This document shows, one piece after another, positions 44,717 to 53,698 of a DNA stretch of 64,000 nt. The DNA comes from Pseudomonas sp. Bc-h (GTDB lineage: Bacteria > Pseudomonadota > Gammaproteobacteria > Pseudomonadales > Pseudomonadaceae), in NCBI RefSeq assembly GCF_002080045.1, contig NZ_MUIN01000002.1, positions 311,251-375,250 on the forward strand, read 5' to 3'. The stretch's first letter is position 1. The number at the start of each line of letters is the position of its first letter. The position numbers were made by a program, and so were the translations under genes. The notes under the pieces are model-generated. The model was not told the origin of the DNA and did no database searches. It saw only the letters and a program-made list of their open reading frames with translations.

Positions 44717-46081
44717 ATGACTTCTCTTCGAAGTGTTGCTGACCGCCTGATCCCAGATCCCGCAGCATCATGCGACCCCGTTTCCATCTACCACGCTCTG
44801 CTTCGTGATCCTCAGAGCATCGACCGCGCCCTGCTGCGCGCTTATCTTGCCGAACAACTGGACAACGCGGGTCGGTTTGCCGATTCACTGCCCGACGACC
44901 TCAACGATCTGAGCGCGTGGATAGCAGGCAACGCGGGCGACGTCGCGTCTGCATACAGGCCATACCTGGAGGGCCGACATGCAGGCCATGGCAGAACATT
45001 CTTCACCAACAAAGCGCACGCGCTGTACTTTCTAAAGCACGTGGCACCCACCAAATTGGTCGACGGCGCGTGGTTGTACAGTTCCGTCTGGCATGCCGAC
45101 GACTGGCGCTATCGCGACCTCATCCGGACCTACCTGGAGGAATTGGGCGACGGCGAACCTGCGCTGAATCATGTCGTGCTCTATCGCAAGCTCCTGGCCG
45201 ACCATGATTGCGCGCCCACCGAAACCCTGGGTGAAGAATATTACGTCCAGGGCGCGATTCAGTTGGCGCTTGGGCACATGGGCGACGATTTTCTGCCGGA
45301 ACTGCTGGGTTATAACCTGGGTTACGAGCAACTTCCTCTGCACCTGTTGATTACCGCATTCGAACTCAACGAACTTGGGATCGACCCTTATTACTTCACC
45401 CTTCATGTCACCATCGACAATGCCAGCAATGGCCATGCGCACAAGGCCGTGAAAACAGTGCTTGACCTGCTTCCCACAGATGAATCCCGAAGCGATTTCA
45501 TCGCCCGGATACGCAAGGGATATCTGCTCAATGAGTTGGGCGTAGGCACTCAAGCAGTGATCTCCAGTTTCGACATGGAGCAGGAAGTCGTCGCCATGCT
45601 GGAGAGCAAACGTTCATTCGGGCAACACATGCACTCCGACTACTGTCGGCTTGAGGGCCTGACCGTCAATGAATGGCTGTCGGAGCCGGGACGCTGCAGG
45701 GACTTTCTCGCGGCACTCGAAAACAAAGGCTGGATCAAGCGCCACCAGAACCCCGCGAACAGTCGCTTCTGGCAGTTGATCGATGGACCGGGCGCCGTGA
45801 TGTTCGGGGTTTTCAGCGGGTATGAAATGCAGCTCCTCAAAGACTGGATCGCCGGTGACTGGCAAAGCCCAGACCCTGCCCACACGCCAAATCCGTTTCG
45901 GGCTCAGTTCCGTAATCGCCCAAAAGCCGATACCGCCAAGACAGCCTCACGGTTCCACACCCCGCCCTCAGCTGCGCATCTGATCGACCTCTTGTCGCCG
46001 GCCCACCATTCAACGCCTGAAGGTTTGCGCGCCACTCAGGCCTATGCCCGGCAACTTGCCGAAGGATCGCTATCCCTATGA
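44717..46081 (+). CDS. Haem-oxygenase-like diiron oxidase (iron-containing redox enzyme)
   Basis: A 454-residue protein of the HDO superfamily, whose members oxidise amino acids, amines or fatty acids with a diiron centre. The candidate ligand pattern is present: E142 in EELGDGEPALNH with H152, E216 in TAFELNEL, H230 and D234 in FTLHVTIDNASNGH, and H240. Around residues 300-360 and at the C-terminus are further conserved-looking segments and a Pro-rich tail (not recognised). It overlaps the methyltransferase gene by ATGA, so the two are one operon. It is longer than UndA- or BesC-type HDOs (about 260 residues). The substrate is unknown. Confidence 0.82.
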   Translation: MTSLRSVADRLIPDPAASCDPVSIYHALLRDPQSIDRALLRAYLAEQLDNAGRFADSLPDDLNDLSAWIAGNAGDVASAYRPYLEGRHAGHGRTFFTNKAHALYFLKHVAPTKLVDGAWLYSSVWHADDWRYRDLIRTYLEELGDGEPALNHVVLYRKLLADHDCAPTETLGEEYYVQGAIQLALGHMGDDFLPELLGYNLGYEQLPLHLLITAFELNELGIDPYYFTLHVTIDNASNGHAHKAVKTVLDLLPTDESRSDFIARIRKGYLLNELGVGTQAVISSFDMEQEVVAMLESKRSFGQHMHSDYCRLEGLTVNEWLSEPGRCRDFLAALENKGWIKRHQNPANSRFWQLIDGPGAVMFGVFSGYEMQLLKDWIAGDWQSPDPAHTPNPFRAQFRNRPKADTAKTASRFHTPPSAAHLIDLLSPAHHSTPEGLRATQAYARQLAEGSLSL

Positions 46082-47067
46082 ATCAAGCCACCGCTCAATC
46101 GGTAACAGACAACAGCGTCGCGTCTGAAAACCAGATACACGACAAAGCCCTGCTCCAGCTTGGCCGCCGGTTGATGGCGGACGGTTACCAGTTCACCACC
46201 GTGACCCCCTTGACCCACCAGCGCAACAACGTACGGGAGCACAATCGTGAGGCTCGCGACCTGCGGGATATCTTCGGCTGGAACCGCCCTTTCGAGACCC
46301 GACTGTTGCCCGAGGCCGAGCTTGAATCTCTGCTGGAAAGCGGCGTGGTGAGGGCCCACGCCGGGCTGTGGATCAGTGAGATACGCTGGTCGAGTCTGGA
46401 TGACCTGCTATTCGTGCACTCGGCCTTCCCTACGGTGGCTCACGATTCAGTGTTTTTCGGCCCAGACACTTACCGATTTGCCCAAGCCATCGAGGAGCAC
46501 CTGCGCACCTCGACGCACCCGATACGCACTGCCGTCGACATCGGTTGCGGCAGTGGCGCGGGGGCGATCCTCATCGCCAGAGCCAGACGCGATGCTCAAG
46601 TGCTTGCCCTGGACATCAATCCGACAGCGCTGCGCTTCACAGCAGTCAACGCGGCGTTGGCGGAAACGGAAAATGTCTCGGCATGGCACAGTGATCTGCT
46701 CGATAGCGCGTCGGGCGAATTCGATCTCATCGTCGCTAATCCGCCGTATATGGAGGATACCCAGAAAAGAGCTTACCGCCATGGTGGCGACCGGCTCGGT
46801 TCAGCCTTGTCCGTGCGCATTGTCGAGCAAGCCTTGACCCGCCTGGCCCCTGGCGGCAGCCTCGTGCTTTATACCGGCGCCCCTTGGGTAGACGGTGTCG
46901 ATCTGTTCCTCGAGCACGCGCGGCCCCTGGCCGATAAACCCGGGTTCAGTTGGTCGTATCGCGAGGTCGATCCGGATGTATTCGGCGAGGAGTTGGAGAC
47001 TGACAGCTACAGCAGGGCTGAACGCATCGCAGCCGTGGTTTTAGAGGTGACAAGAGCGTCGGCCTGA
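46078..47067 (+). CDS. Class I SAM-dependent methyltransferase with NPPY motif
   Basis: A 329-residue methyltransferase. An N-terminal domain of about 130 residues (LLQLGRRLMADGYQFTTVTPLTHQRNN..) precedes the Rossmann domain with AVDIGCGSGAGAILIARA (SAM motif I), VLALDINPTALRFT (motif II) and LIVANPPYME (motif IV). NPPY is typical of enzymes that methylate nitrogen of amides or bases, such as PrmC, but small-molecule enzymes also carry it. The ATGA overlap with the diiron-oxidase gene implies that both act on one substrate. A PrmC role in protein-release-factor methylation is unlikely given this context. Confidence 0.85.
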   Translation: MNQATAQSVTDNSVASENQIHDKALLQLGRRLMADGYQFTTVTPLTHQRNNVREHNREARDLRDIFGWNRPFETRLLPEAELESLLESGVVRAHAGLWISEIRWSSLDDLLFVHSAFPTVAHDSVFFGPDTYRFAQAIEEHLRTSTHPIRTAVDIGCGSGAGAILIARARRDAQVLALDINPTALRFTAVNAALAETENVSAWHSDLLDSASGEFDLIVANPPYMEDTQKRAYRHGGDRLGSALSVRIVEQALTRLAPGGSLVLYTGAPWVDGVDLFLEHARPLADKPGFSWSYREVDPDVFGEELETDSYSRAERIAAVVLEVTRASA

Positions 47068-47170
47068 AGTCCGCTGCAAGATGGGCCGGGCACTCGCCAG
47101 CCAGCCATCACGACGCTTTGAGCAGGCAAGCTGTAAATAATGATGAGCCTGAAAGAGCCAAGGGCAGCTT

Positions 47171-47494
47171 ATGCATCCAACGACGCCCGATGGCCGGTAT
47201 TTTGTTGTGAAAGGACGGCTGTGGCGTTGCGCCAACCCTTCCCTTTCCGAAGGCGAGCGTCAGCACTTGGTGAATGAACTGATGGGCGCGCGGCGAGCTG
47301 TGAAATCAGCAAAGGCGTCGGCTGATCCGAGTGAAATGAAGGTTGCGCGCGCCGCGGTCCACGCGGCGAAGGTGGCACTAGGAGAGCGCGGGCCGGTTTG
47401 GTGGACGGATGGAGCGCCGGACTTCAACAGGCATAATGCGGACAACACGCCGTATGCAGATTGGTACGGGGCGCTCGGTGCAACAAGCGCTTGA
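47171..47494 (+). CDS. Conserved-type hypothetical protein
   Basis: A 107-residue protein starting MHPTTPDGRYFVVKGRLWRCANPSLSEGERQHLVNELMGARRAVKSAK, with a WWTDGAPDFNRHN..YADWYG tail. It has the feel of a conserved small protein found in several proteobacteria, but I cannot name a domain. A weak GGCAGC lies before the ATG. It is 103 bases downstream of the methyltransferase in the same direction and could be part of its transcript. Confidence 0.6.
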   Translation: MHPTTPDGRYFVVKGRLWRCANPSLSEGERQHLVNELMGARRAVKSAKASADPSEMKVARAAVHAAKVALGERGPVWWTDGAPDFNRHNADNTPYADWYGALGATSA

Positions 47495-47562
47495 GCCCTG
47501 GAGATGCTGCCCATCCTTGCGGGGCAACAAGCCGGTCGGCTGACATCCTGTGCCGTCACGCA

Positions 47563-48480
47563 TCAGAATACAAAGTCATGGCCCAGCTCGCTTTCCATCC
47601 ACTCCAGAAACCTTCTGACCCTCGGAAAACTTGAGTGCGCTTTAGGAAACACCAAGTGATGAGCCGCCACCGGCGCTGACAGGATTTGCGGCGCTACCTC
47701 CACCAGCGATCCTGCGGCCAGGTACTTCTGAGCCAGTAACGTACTTTCCAAGGCAAAGCCCAGCCCGTGGCTCGCGGCCTCAAGCGTCATGTAGGAACGG
47801 TCAAAGCTCAACGCGTACGGATGCTCCGGTCGCGCCAGGCCATGCTGCGCGAACCACTCCGGCCACTTGAGCAGCGTGGCTTCGGAAAGAATCAGATCCC
47901 TTTCGAGCAGGTCCGTCGCACTGACGACGGGATGACGCGCGAGCAGAGTGGGAGAAGCCAGAACGGCGAATGTCTCGTTGCGTACAGTTCGCACTTCGTA
48001 GCTCGGCCAATTGGGTTGCCCATGGCGGATATCCACGTCGATCTTGTCGCGGCTGAAGTGAAGCGATTCGTAAGAACACGACAGGTTGATCTGGATATCT
48101 GGATGACTCATGCGAAACGCCTCCAGCCGGGGCATCAACCAGAGCAGGCCGAAACTGGGTGATGAGTGAAGGCGTAAGCAGTCGAGGCTTACATCGCTGG
48201 ATGCTCGTTCCGTGGCCATTTCAAGGCTGTGCAACAGACCGGAGATGTCCTTCAGGTACTGTTTACCGACCGGGGTGAGTGTCACCCCCCGGGCAGCTCG
48301 AACGAAAAGCTGGCGCCCGATCATCGCTTCCAGTTTGGCTAACTGGTGGCTGACTGCCGACGGCGTCAAATCGAGCACCTCTGCTGCCCTTGCCAGGTTG
48401 CCAAAGCGCGCAGTTTGCTCGAAGGCTTGAATAGCTCTCAAGGGTGGCAGGTTTGGAGGTGCACTATCGTCGTGGCGCAT
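47563..48480 (-). CDS. LysR family regulator of the transketolase operon
   Basis: A 305-residue LysR-type regulator of the GcvA-like group: LPPLRAIQAFEQTARFGNLARAAEVLDLTPSAVSHQLAKLEAMIGRQLFVRAARGVTLT gives the winged helix, and CLRLHSSPSFGLLWLMPRLEAFRMSHPDIQINL starts the effector domain. GGAG before the ATG ending at 48480 sets the start; the frame continues upstream but is not family sequence. It is divergent from the SDR at 48669, across a 188-bp spacer, and is the obvious regulator of the SDR-MFS-transketolase genes. Confidence 0.92.
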   Translation of the reverse strand: MRHDDSAPPNLPPLRAIQAFEQTARFGNLARAAEVLDLTPSAVSHQLAKLEAMIGRQLFVRAARGVTLTPVGKQYLKDISGLLHSLEMATERASSDVSLDCLRLHSSPSFGLLWLMPRLEAFRMSHPDIQINLSCSYESLHFSRDKIDVDIRHGQPNWPSYEVRTVRNETFAVLASPTLLARHPVVSATDLLERDLILSEATLLKWPEWFAQHGLARPEHPYALSFDRSYMTLEAASHGLGFALESTLLAQKYLAAGSLVEVAPQILSAPVAAHHLVFPKAHSSFPRVRRFLEWMESELGHDFVF

Positions 48481-48668
48481 GGATACTCCTGCGTGGATTC
48501 TTGTGGTTTTTGGGACTGCCCTATTCAACCACCCGACACTTGAGCTGACGAGAGGTGAATTTTCTTCACCTACGAGTGACGTTTGCAGCATTGCTCAGGA
48601 CGTGGGCTCGGAACACTCTGAATCATCGATCACTGAATCGACTATAAAAACAATCAGAGGTACTTCTC

Positions 48669-49418
48669 ATGCTTCTTCAAGGCAAAGTCGCAATCATCAC
48701 TGGCGCTGCATCAGAACGCGGAATCGGTCGTGCCACTGCCGTTACCTTCGCCAAACACGGCGCTCATGTAGTCATTCTCGACCTCGACGAGTCAGCGGCT
48801 CGTGACGCTGCCGCAGCGCTTGGTGAGGGTCATCTGGGGCTGGCTGCCAACGTCGCCGATGAAACACAGGTCAAGGCTGCAGTCGCCAAAGTGCTGGAGC
48901 ACTTCGGTCGCATCGACGTGCTGGTCAATAACGCGGGTATCACACAACCCATCAAAACCCTGGACATTCGCCCCTCTGACTACGACAAAGTGCTGGATGT
49001 CAGCCTGCGGGGTACGCTCCTGATGTCTCAAGCGGTCATCCCGGCCATGCGTGCTCAATCCTCAGGCAGCATCGTGTGCATGTCGTCCGTTTCCGCGCAA
49101 CGGGGCGGCGGCATATTCGGTGGCCCGCACTACAGCGCCGCGAAGGCCGGCGTACTGGGTCTCGGCAAGGCCATGGCCCGGGAGTTCGGCGCCGATCAGA
49201 TTCGTGTCAATTCCATCGCCCCCGGCCTGATTCACACCGACATTACCGGTGGCTTGATGCAGGACGAGCGCCGTCACGCAATCATTGATGGCATCCCGTT
49301 GGGCCGTTTGGGTGCTGCTCAAGACGTCGCCAATGCTGCTTTGTTTCTGGCAAGCGACTTGTCCTCCTACCTCACGGGTATCACGCTGGATGTGAACGGC
49401 GGAATGCTCATTCACTGA
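48669..49418 (+). CDS. Short-chain dehydrogenase, first gene of the transketolase operon
   Basis: A 249-residue SDR: TGAASERGIG at 11-20 (one residue longer than usual), NNAG at 87-90, Ser 140 in CMSS, and Y155-S-A-A-K159. The family includes polyol and sugar dehydrogenases as well as oxoacyl reductases. Its position ahead of a sugar-acid-type transporter and a split transketolase favours oxidation of a polyol or reduction of a keto sugar. AGAGG lies about 8 bases before the ATG. Confidence 0.9.
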   Translation: MLLQGKVAIITGAASERGIGRATAVTFAKHGAHVVILDLDESAARDAAAALGEGHLGLAANVADETQVKAAVAKVLEHFGRIDVLVNNAGITQPIKTLDIRPSDYDKVLDVSLRGTLLMSQAVIPAMRAQSSGSIVCMSSVSAQRGGGIFGGPHYSAAKAGVLGLGKAMAREFGADQIRVNSIAPGLIHTDITGGLMQDERRHAIIDGIPLGRLGAAQDVANAALFLASDLSSYLTGITLDVNGGMLIH

Positions 49419-49518
49419 CGCGCAGCGGGCTGGCCAGCGCCGGCCCGCACTGTTCTGGATCGATGATCCGCCAGGCTTGAACGCCTGGTGGTCTATAAAA
49501 ACAAGAGATCAGACCATC

Positions 49519-50820
49519 ATGATCACCACCATGACCCTCGACGCGGTCTCGACCGTACGCTCGAATGCTTATCGCAAGACGGCCTGGCGCCTCATGCCCT
49601 TCCTGATGTTGTGCTACCTGTGCGCTTATCTGGATCGCGTGAATGTCGGCTTTGCCAAACTGCAGATGATGAATGACCTGTCGCTGAGCGAGACCGTTTA
49701 TGGCCTCGGCGCGGGCATGTTCTTCCTGGGGTATTTCCTCTGCGAAGTGCCGAGCAACCTGATTCTTCACAAGGTTGGCGCCCGGCGCTGGATTGCCCGG
49801 ATCATGATCTCGTGGGGCATCATCTCCGCCCTCTTCGCCTTCGTTGAAACCGCATGGCAGTTCTATGCGCTGCGCTTTCTGCTGGGTATTGCCGAAGCGG
49901 GTCTCGCACCCGGCCTGCTCCTGTACCTGACTTACTGGTTCCCGTCCTACCGCCGCGCCAAAATGACCGTCCTGTGGTTCGTCGCCATTCCCCTGTCGGG
50001 CATGGTCGGTGGCCCGCTGTCCGGCTGGATCATGAACGCGTTTGCAGGCTTCCATGGCTGGAGCGGATGGCAGTGGATGTTCGTGATCGAGGCAGTTCCT
50101 ACCGTGATCGTCGGCCTGCTGGTACTGACGTATCTGAAAGACGGCGTGCATCAAGCGACCTGGCTCAATGACGACGAAAAGGATCTGGTCAACAAAGAAC
50201 TGGCCGAAGACAACAGCCGCAAGGTCACGCACGGCTCGGCCCGCGAGTTCATCCGGGATCGTCGTCTCTGGCTATTGGCATGCATCTACTTCTGCGTCGT
50301 CATGGGGCAGTACGCGATTACGTTCTGGCTGCCGACATTGATCCGCAACGCCGGGGTTTCAGACCCGTTGCACATCGGCCTGCTGACCAGCCTGCCCTAC
50401 ATGTGCGCCATCGTTGCCATGCTGCTGATGGGTCGTAGTGGCGATAAACACCGCGAGCGTCGCTGGCACCTGGTTGCTCCAATGATCGCCGGCGCTATCG
50501 GCCTGACCCTGGCGGCATTGCTCGGCGGCAATCTGGTTCTGTCGGTGCTGAGCCTGTGTCTGGCAGCGGCCGGCGTGCTGTCCGCGTCCTCACTGTTCTG
50601 GATGCTGCCGACCACGCTGCTCGGCGGTGTGTCCGCTGCGGCCGGGATCGCTGGCATCAACAGTTTCGCCAACCTCGCAGGCTTCTGCTCGCCCTACCTG
50701 ATCGGCTGGGTTACCACCACGACCGGTTCCAGCGCCATTGGCATGTACCTCATCACCGGCGTGCTGTGTATCGGCGCCTGTCTGGTACTGCGCATCCCCG
50801 CCGCTTCAGTCAATCGTTAA
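49519..50820 (+). CDS. MFS transporter, anion:cation symporter family
   Basis: A 433-residue, 12-segment permease. AYLDRVNVGFAKLQMMNDLSLSETVYGLGAGMFFLGYFLCEVPSNLILHKVGARRWIARIMISWG is the hallmark of the ACS family, which takes up organic anions such as phthalate, tartrate, galactonate or hydroxyphenylacetate. FWLPTLIRNAG and the central LNDDEKDLVNKEL helix also fit. The start is the ATG at 49519; the frame runs to an upstream TTG. It is the second gene of the operon, and its substrate is probably what the split transketolase and SDR degrade. Confidence 0.9.
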   Translation: MITTMTLDAVSTVRSNAYRKTAWRLMPFLMLCYLCAYLDRVNVGFAKLQMMNDLSLSETVYGLGAGMFFLGYFLCEVPSNLILHKVGARRWIARIMISWGIISALFAFVETAWQFYALRFLLGIAEAGLAPGLLLYLTYWFPSYRRAKMTVLWFVAIPLSGMVGGPLSGWIMNAFAGFHGWSGWQWMFVIEAVPTVIVGLLVLTYLKDGVHQATWLNDDEKDLVNKELAEDNSRKVTHGSAREFIRDRRLWLLACIYFCVVMGQYAITFWLPTLIRNAGVSDPLHIGLLTSLPYMCAIVAMLLMGRSGDKHRERRWHLVAPMIAGAIGLTLAALLGGNLVLSVLSLCLAAAGVLSASSLFWMLPTTLLGGVSAAAGIAGINSFANLAGFCSPYLIGWVTTTTGSSAIGMYLITGVLCIGACLVLRIPAASVNR

Positions 50821-50838
50821 GTTCACGGAGTCGTCACC

Positions 50839-51687
50839 ATGACTGTCAACGTATCAAGTACCGCGCTCACCGCTCTGGCAGAGCGCGCCCATAACATCCG
50901 CCGCCATGCTCTGCGCATGGGTCAGGTGCAAGGCCAGGGCTATGTGGGTCAGGCGCTCGGCGCTGCCGACCTGCTCGCGGTTTCGTATTTCCATGCGCTG
51001 CGCTATCAGCCGCAAAACCCTGAATGGGAGGCGCGCGACCGCTTTTACCTGTCGATCGGTCACTACGCGATTGCGCTTTACGCGGCCCTGATCGAGGCCG
51101 AAGTGATTCCCCTCGATGAGCTGGAAACCTACGGCTCGGATGACAGCCGCCTGCCGATGTCGGGGATGGCAGCCTACACGCCGGGCATGGAAATCACCGG
51201 TGGCTCTCTGGGCCATGGCCTGGGCATCGCGGTCGGGGCCTGCCTGGGGCTGAAACGCAAAAAGTCGGACTCGTTCGTCTACAACCTGCTGTCCGACGGC
51301 GAGCTGAACGAGGGTTCGACCTGGGAAGCGGCGATGTCAGCCTCCCACTGGAAGCTCGACAACCTGATCGCAATCATCGATGTGAACAACCAACAGGCTG
51401 ACGGCCACTCCAGCGAAGTGCTTGCCTTCGAACCCATCGTCGACCGCTGGCAGGCTTTCGGCTGGTTCACCCAGCGCGTAGACGGCAATGACATCGGTGC
51501 GCTGGTGACCGCCTTCGACGCGGCGCGCAACCATGAGGGTGCGCAACCCCGCGTGATCATTTGCGACACCAAAATGGGCAAAGGCGTGGACTTCCTCGAA
51601 ACCCGCGAAAAGACCCACTTCATTCGCGTCGACGAAAACGAATGGGATCTGGCATTGAAAAATCTGAAGGTGGGGAGAACCGTATGA
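50839..51687 (+). CDS. Transketolase, N-terminal (ThDP-binding) subunit
   Basis: The N-terminal half of a split transketolase, 282 residues: GYVGQALGAADLLAVSYF, FYLSIGHYAIALYAALIEAEVI, GMEITGGSLGHGLGIAVGACLG, and the ThDP motif GDG..N as LSDGELNEGSTWEAAM...ALDNLIAIIDVNNQQ. Its stop is overlapped by the next gene's ATGA, so the two subunits are made together. Split transketolases are known in several sugar-degradation operons (for example apulose-4-phosphate and sulfo-fructose types), acting on unusual ketoses. No kinase gene is present here, which is a difference from those operons. Confidence 0.92.
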   Translation: MTVNVSSTALTALAERAHNIRRHALRMGQVQGQGYVGQALGAADLLAVSYFHALRYQPQNPEWEARDRFYLSIGHYAIALYAALIEAEVIPLDELETYGSDDSRLPMSGMAAYTPGMEITGGSLGHGLGIAVGACLGLKRKKSDSFVYNLLSDGELNEGSTWEAAMSASHWKLDNLIAIIDVNNQQADGHSSEVLAFEPIVDRWQAFGWFTQRVDGNDIGALVTAFDAARNHEGAQPRVIICDTKMGKGVDFLETREKTHFIRVDENEWDLALKNLKVGRTV

Positions 51688-52691
51688 GCAGCGTGAACAC
51701 TACCGAGACCGGCAAGAAACGCCTGACGACCTCGGCCATGATTGCCTCCATCGCAGCCGAAGGCCAGGCCACACGTTCCGCTCCATTCGGGCATGCACTG
51801 GCGGCCTTGGCCGAGCAGCGCCCGGACATCGTCGGGCTCTCGGCTGACCTGTCGAAATACACCGACCTGCACATCTTCGCCAAGGCCCACCCGGACCGTT
51901 TTTACCAGATGGGCATGGCCGAGCAGTTACTGATGAGTGCCGCCGCCGGCATGGCCCGCGAAGGCAGCGTACCGTTTGCCACGACCTACGCCGTATTCGC
52001 CTCGCGCCGTGCCTACGACTTCATCTGCATGGCGATTGCCGAAGAAAACCTTAACGTCAAAATCGTCTGCGGATTGCCAGGCTTGACCACCGGTTATGGC
52101 CCCAGCCACCAGGCCACGGACGACCTGGCGATCTTCCGGGCCATGCCCAACCTGATGATCGTCGACCCTTGCGATGCACTGGAAATCGAACAGGCTGTGC
52201 CCGCCATCGCGGCGCATCAAGGCCCGGTATACATGCGCCTGCTGCGCGGCAACGTGCCCTTGGTGCTCGACGAGTACGGTTATAAATTCGAGATTGGCAA
52301 GGCCAAGACCCTGCGCACCGGCAAGGATGTGCTGATGATCTCCACCGGCCTGATGACCATGCGCTCACTGGAAGCCGCAGCTCAGCTGCAGAAGGACGGG
52401 GTTGACGTGGCGGTGCTGCACGTTCCGACCATCAAGCCGCTGGACGAGCAGACGATTCTCGCCGAGGCACGCAATTCGGGGCGGCTTGTGGTCACTGCTG
52501 AAAACCATTCGATCATCGGCGGGCTGGGCGAAGCGGTTGCAGGCTTGCTGCTGCGCAATGGCGTGACACCGACCTTCCGACAGATTGCCCTGCCGGACGC
52601 ATTCCTCGACGCGGGTGCGTTGCCGACATTGCATGATCGCTATGGCATTTCGACCCAGGCGGTGTGTGCCCGGATCAAGGCCTGGCTATAA
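51684..52691 (+). CDS. Transketolase, C-terminal subunit
   Basis: The pyrimidine-binding and C-terminal half, 335 residues: PFGHALAALAEQRPDIVGLSADLSKYTDLHIFAKAHPDRFYQMGMAEQLLMSAAAGMAREG includes the catalytic Glu in GMAEQ. The C-terminal domain has GKDVLMISTGLMTMRSLEAA and VTAENHSIIGGLGEAVAG. The ATG is inside the stop of the N-terminal subunit (ATGA), so subunits are co-translated. The operon ends with the terminator at 52709. The first 30 residues before the catalytic domain are extra compared with typical 310-residue C-subunits. Confidence 0.92.
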   Translation: MSSVNTTETGKKRLTTSAMIASIAAEGQATRSAPFGHALAALAEQRPDIVGLSADLSKYTDLHIFAKAHPDRFYQMGMAEQLLMSAAAGMAREGSVPFATTYAVFASRRAYDFICMAIAEENLNVKIVCGLPGLTTGYGPSHQATDDLAIFRAMPNLMIVDPCDALEIEQAVPAIAAHQGPVYMRLLRGNVPLVLDEYGYKFEIGKAKTLRTGKDVLMISTGLMTMRSLEAAAQLQKDGVDVAVLHVPTIKPLDEQTILAEARNSGRLVVTAENHSIIGGLGEAVAGLLLRNGVTPTFRQIALPDAFLDAGALPTLHDRYGISTQAVCARIKAWL

Positions 52692-52708
52692 CCGAGTAAT
52701 GAACGATC

Positions 52709-52748
52709 AGGACTGGCTGACTCAGCATGACGCAGTCAGTCCTTCTTT
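52709..52748 (+). terminator. Terminator of the transketolase operon
   Basis: AGGACTGGCTG pairs with CAGTCAGTCCT (one G-T pair) around a 13-base loop, followed by TCTTTC. It lies 18 bases after the C-subunit stop, so the operon is bounded. Confidence 0.7.
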
Positions 52749-52788
52749 CAACGCTGGGTGAAGGTCGAGGCGCCATGAGGCACAAGAC

Positions 52789-53463
52789 CTAGGTGCGAGA
52801 CGCTATCTCGTCCAGATGATTGAGCAGATCCAGCGGATCTTCGTAAACCCTCAATGCCCCCGCCCGCTCCAGTTCCGCAATGTCATAACCACCCGAGAGC
52901 AGACCGATTCCGGTGGCTTTGCAACGTCGTGCCGCGAGCATGTCCCAGATTGCATCGCCAATCACCAGGCACTCCTCGATTGGCACATCCATACGCTGGG
53001 CGGCGGTGATGAACAGATCCGGGTCTGGCTTACCGTATTTGACGTCGTCACGGGTGATGAGCGTGATGTCATTCACGTCCAGCTCCAACGCGTTGAGGTT
53101 GATTTGAGCGGTATCACTGCCACCGCTCGTAGCGATACACCACTTCAGCCCCTCATGGCCAAGGGTTTGCAACAACTCCATGGAGCCCGGCAGTGCCGTG
53201 ATCTGATGCTGAAGCCTTGCATAAGCTTGGGCATGTTTGTCGTTGAGCCGGGATGCTTGCTCTTCGGAGATCTCCAGCCCGGTTTCACGGCACAGGGATT
53301 TCAGCATCAAGCCGCCGCTCATGCCGATTTTCCGGTGAATCCGCCACATCGCCAGAGGAATGCGCTCCGAATCAAGCGCCTCTTTCCAGGCGGCGACGTT
53401 CTGGTAAACGCTGTCTGTCAACGTGCCGTCCAGGTCAAATATGAACGAGGTTTTTGGTCGCAT
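52789..53463 (-). CDS. HAD superfamily phosphatase, beta-phosphoglucomutase/phosphoglycolate-like
   Basis: A 224-residue HAD hydrolase: FIFDLDGTLTDSVYQ carries the nucleophile Asp and acid Asp of motif I, CIATSGG is motif II, KPDPDLF has the motif III Lys, and CLVIGDAIWDM is motif IV. The helical cap between them is of the phosphoglycolate/beta-PGM type. The ATG ending at 53463 was chosen because GGAG lies 6 bases before it; two earlier in-frame Met codons exist. It is convergent with the transketolase operon and may act on one of its sugar phosphates, though that is inference. Confidence 0.88.
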   Translation of the reverse strand: MRPKTSFIFDLDGTLTDSVYQNVAAWKEALDSERIPLAMWRIHRKIGMSGGLMLKSLCRETGLEISEEQASRLNDKHAQAYARLQHQITALPGSMELLQTLGHEGLKWCIATSGGSDTAQINLNALELDVNDITLITRDDVKYGKPDPDLFITAAQRMDVPIEECLVIGDAIWDMLAARRCKATGIGLLSGGYDIAELERAGALRVYEDPLDLLNHLDEIASRT

Positions 53464-53698
53464 GGGTTTCTCCATTGGGGCGAATGTAAGCAAGTAAGAG
53501 CATCAAAGCGCCACCGGTTTTAGCCAAGGCAACCTTGTGAGTGAGAAACCGGGCTGAGAAGAGTGTTCAGTGTTTTTAAACAACTGAGTACGCTTGAAAA
53601 AGATTGAACCGCTTGTGGAAGCCTTCGCCTAATGATCAGCGTGTGGGTATTCCCACAGGCCATGTGTCAATACCGGCACACTCTGCGAGGTGGTTAAC

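Noticed and set aside
49408..50232. 274-codon minus-strand frame opposite the ACS transporter
   Set aside because: His/Gln-rich composition and full overlap with a clear permease gene.
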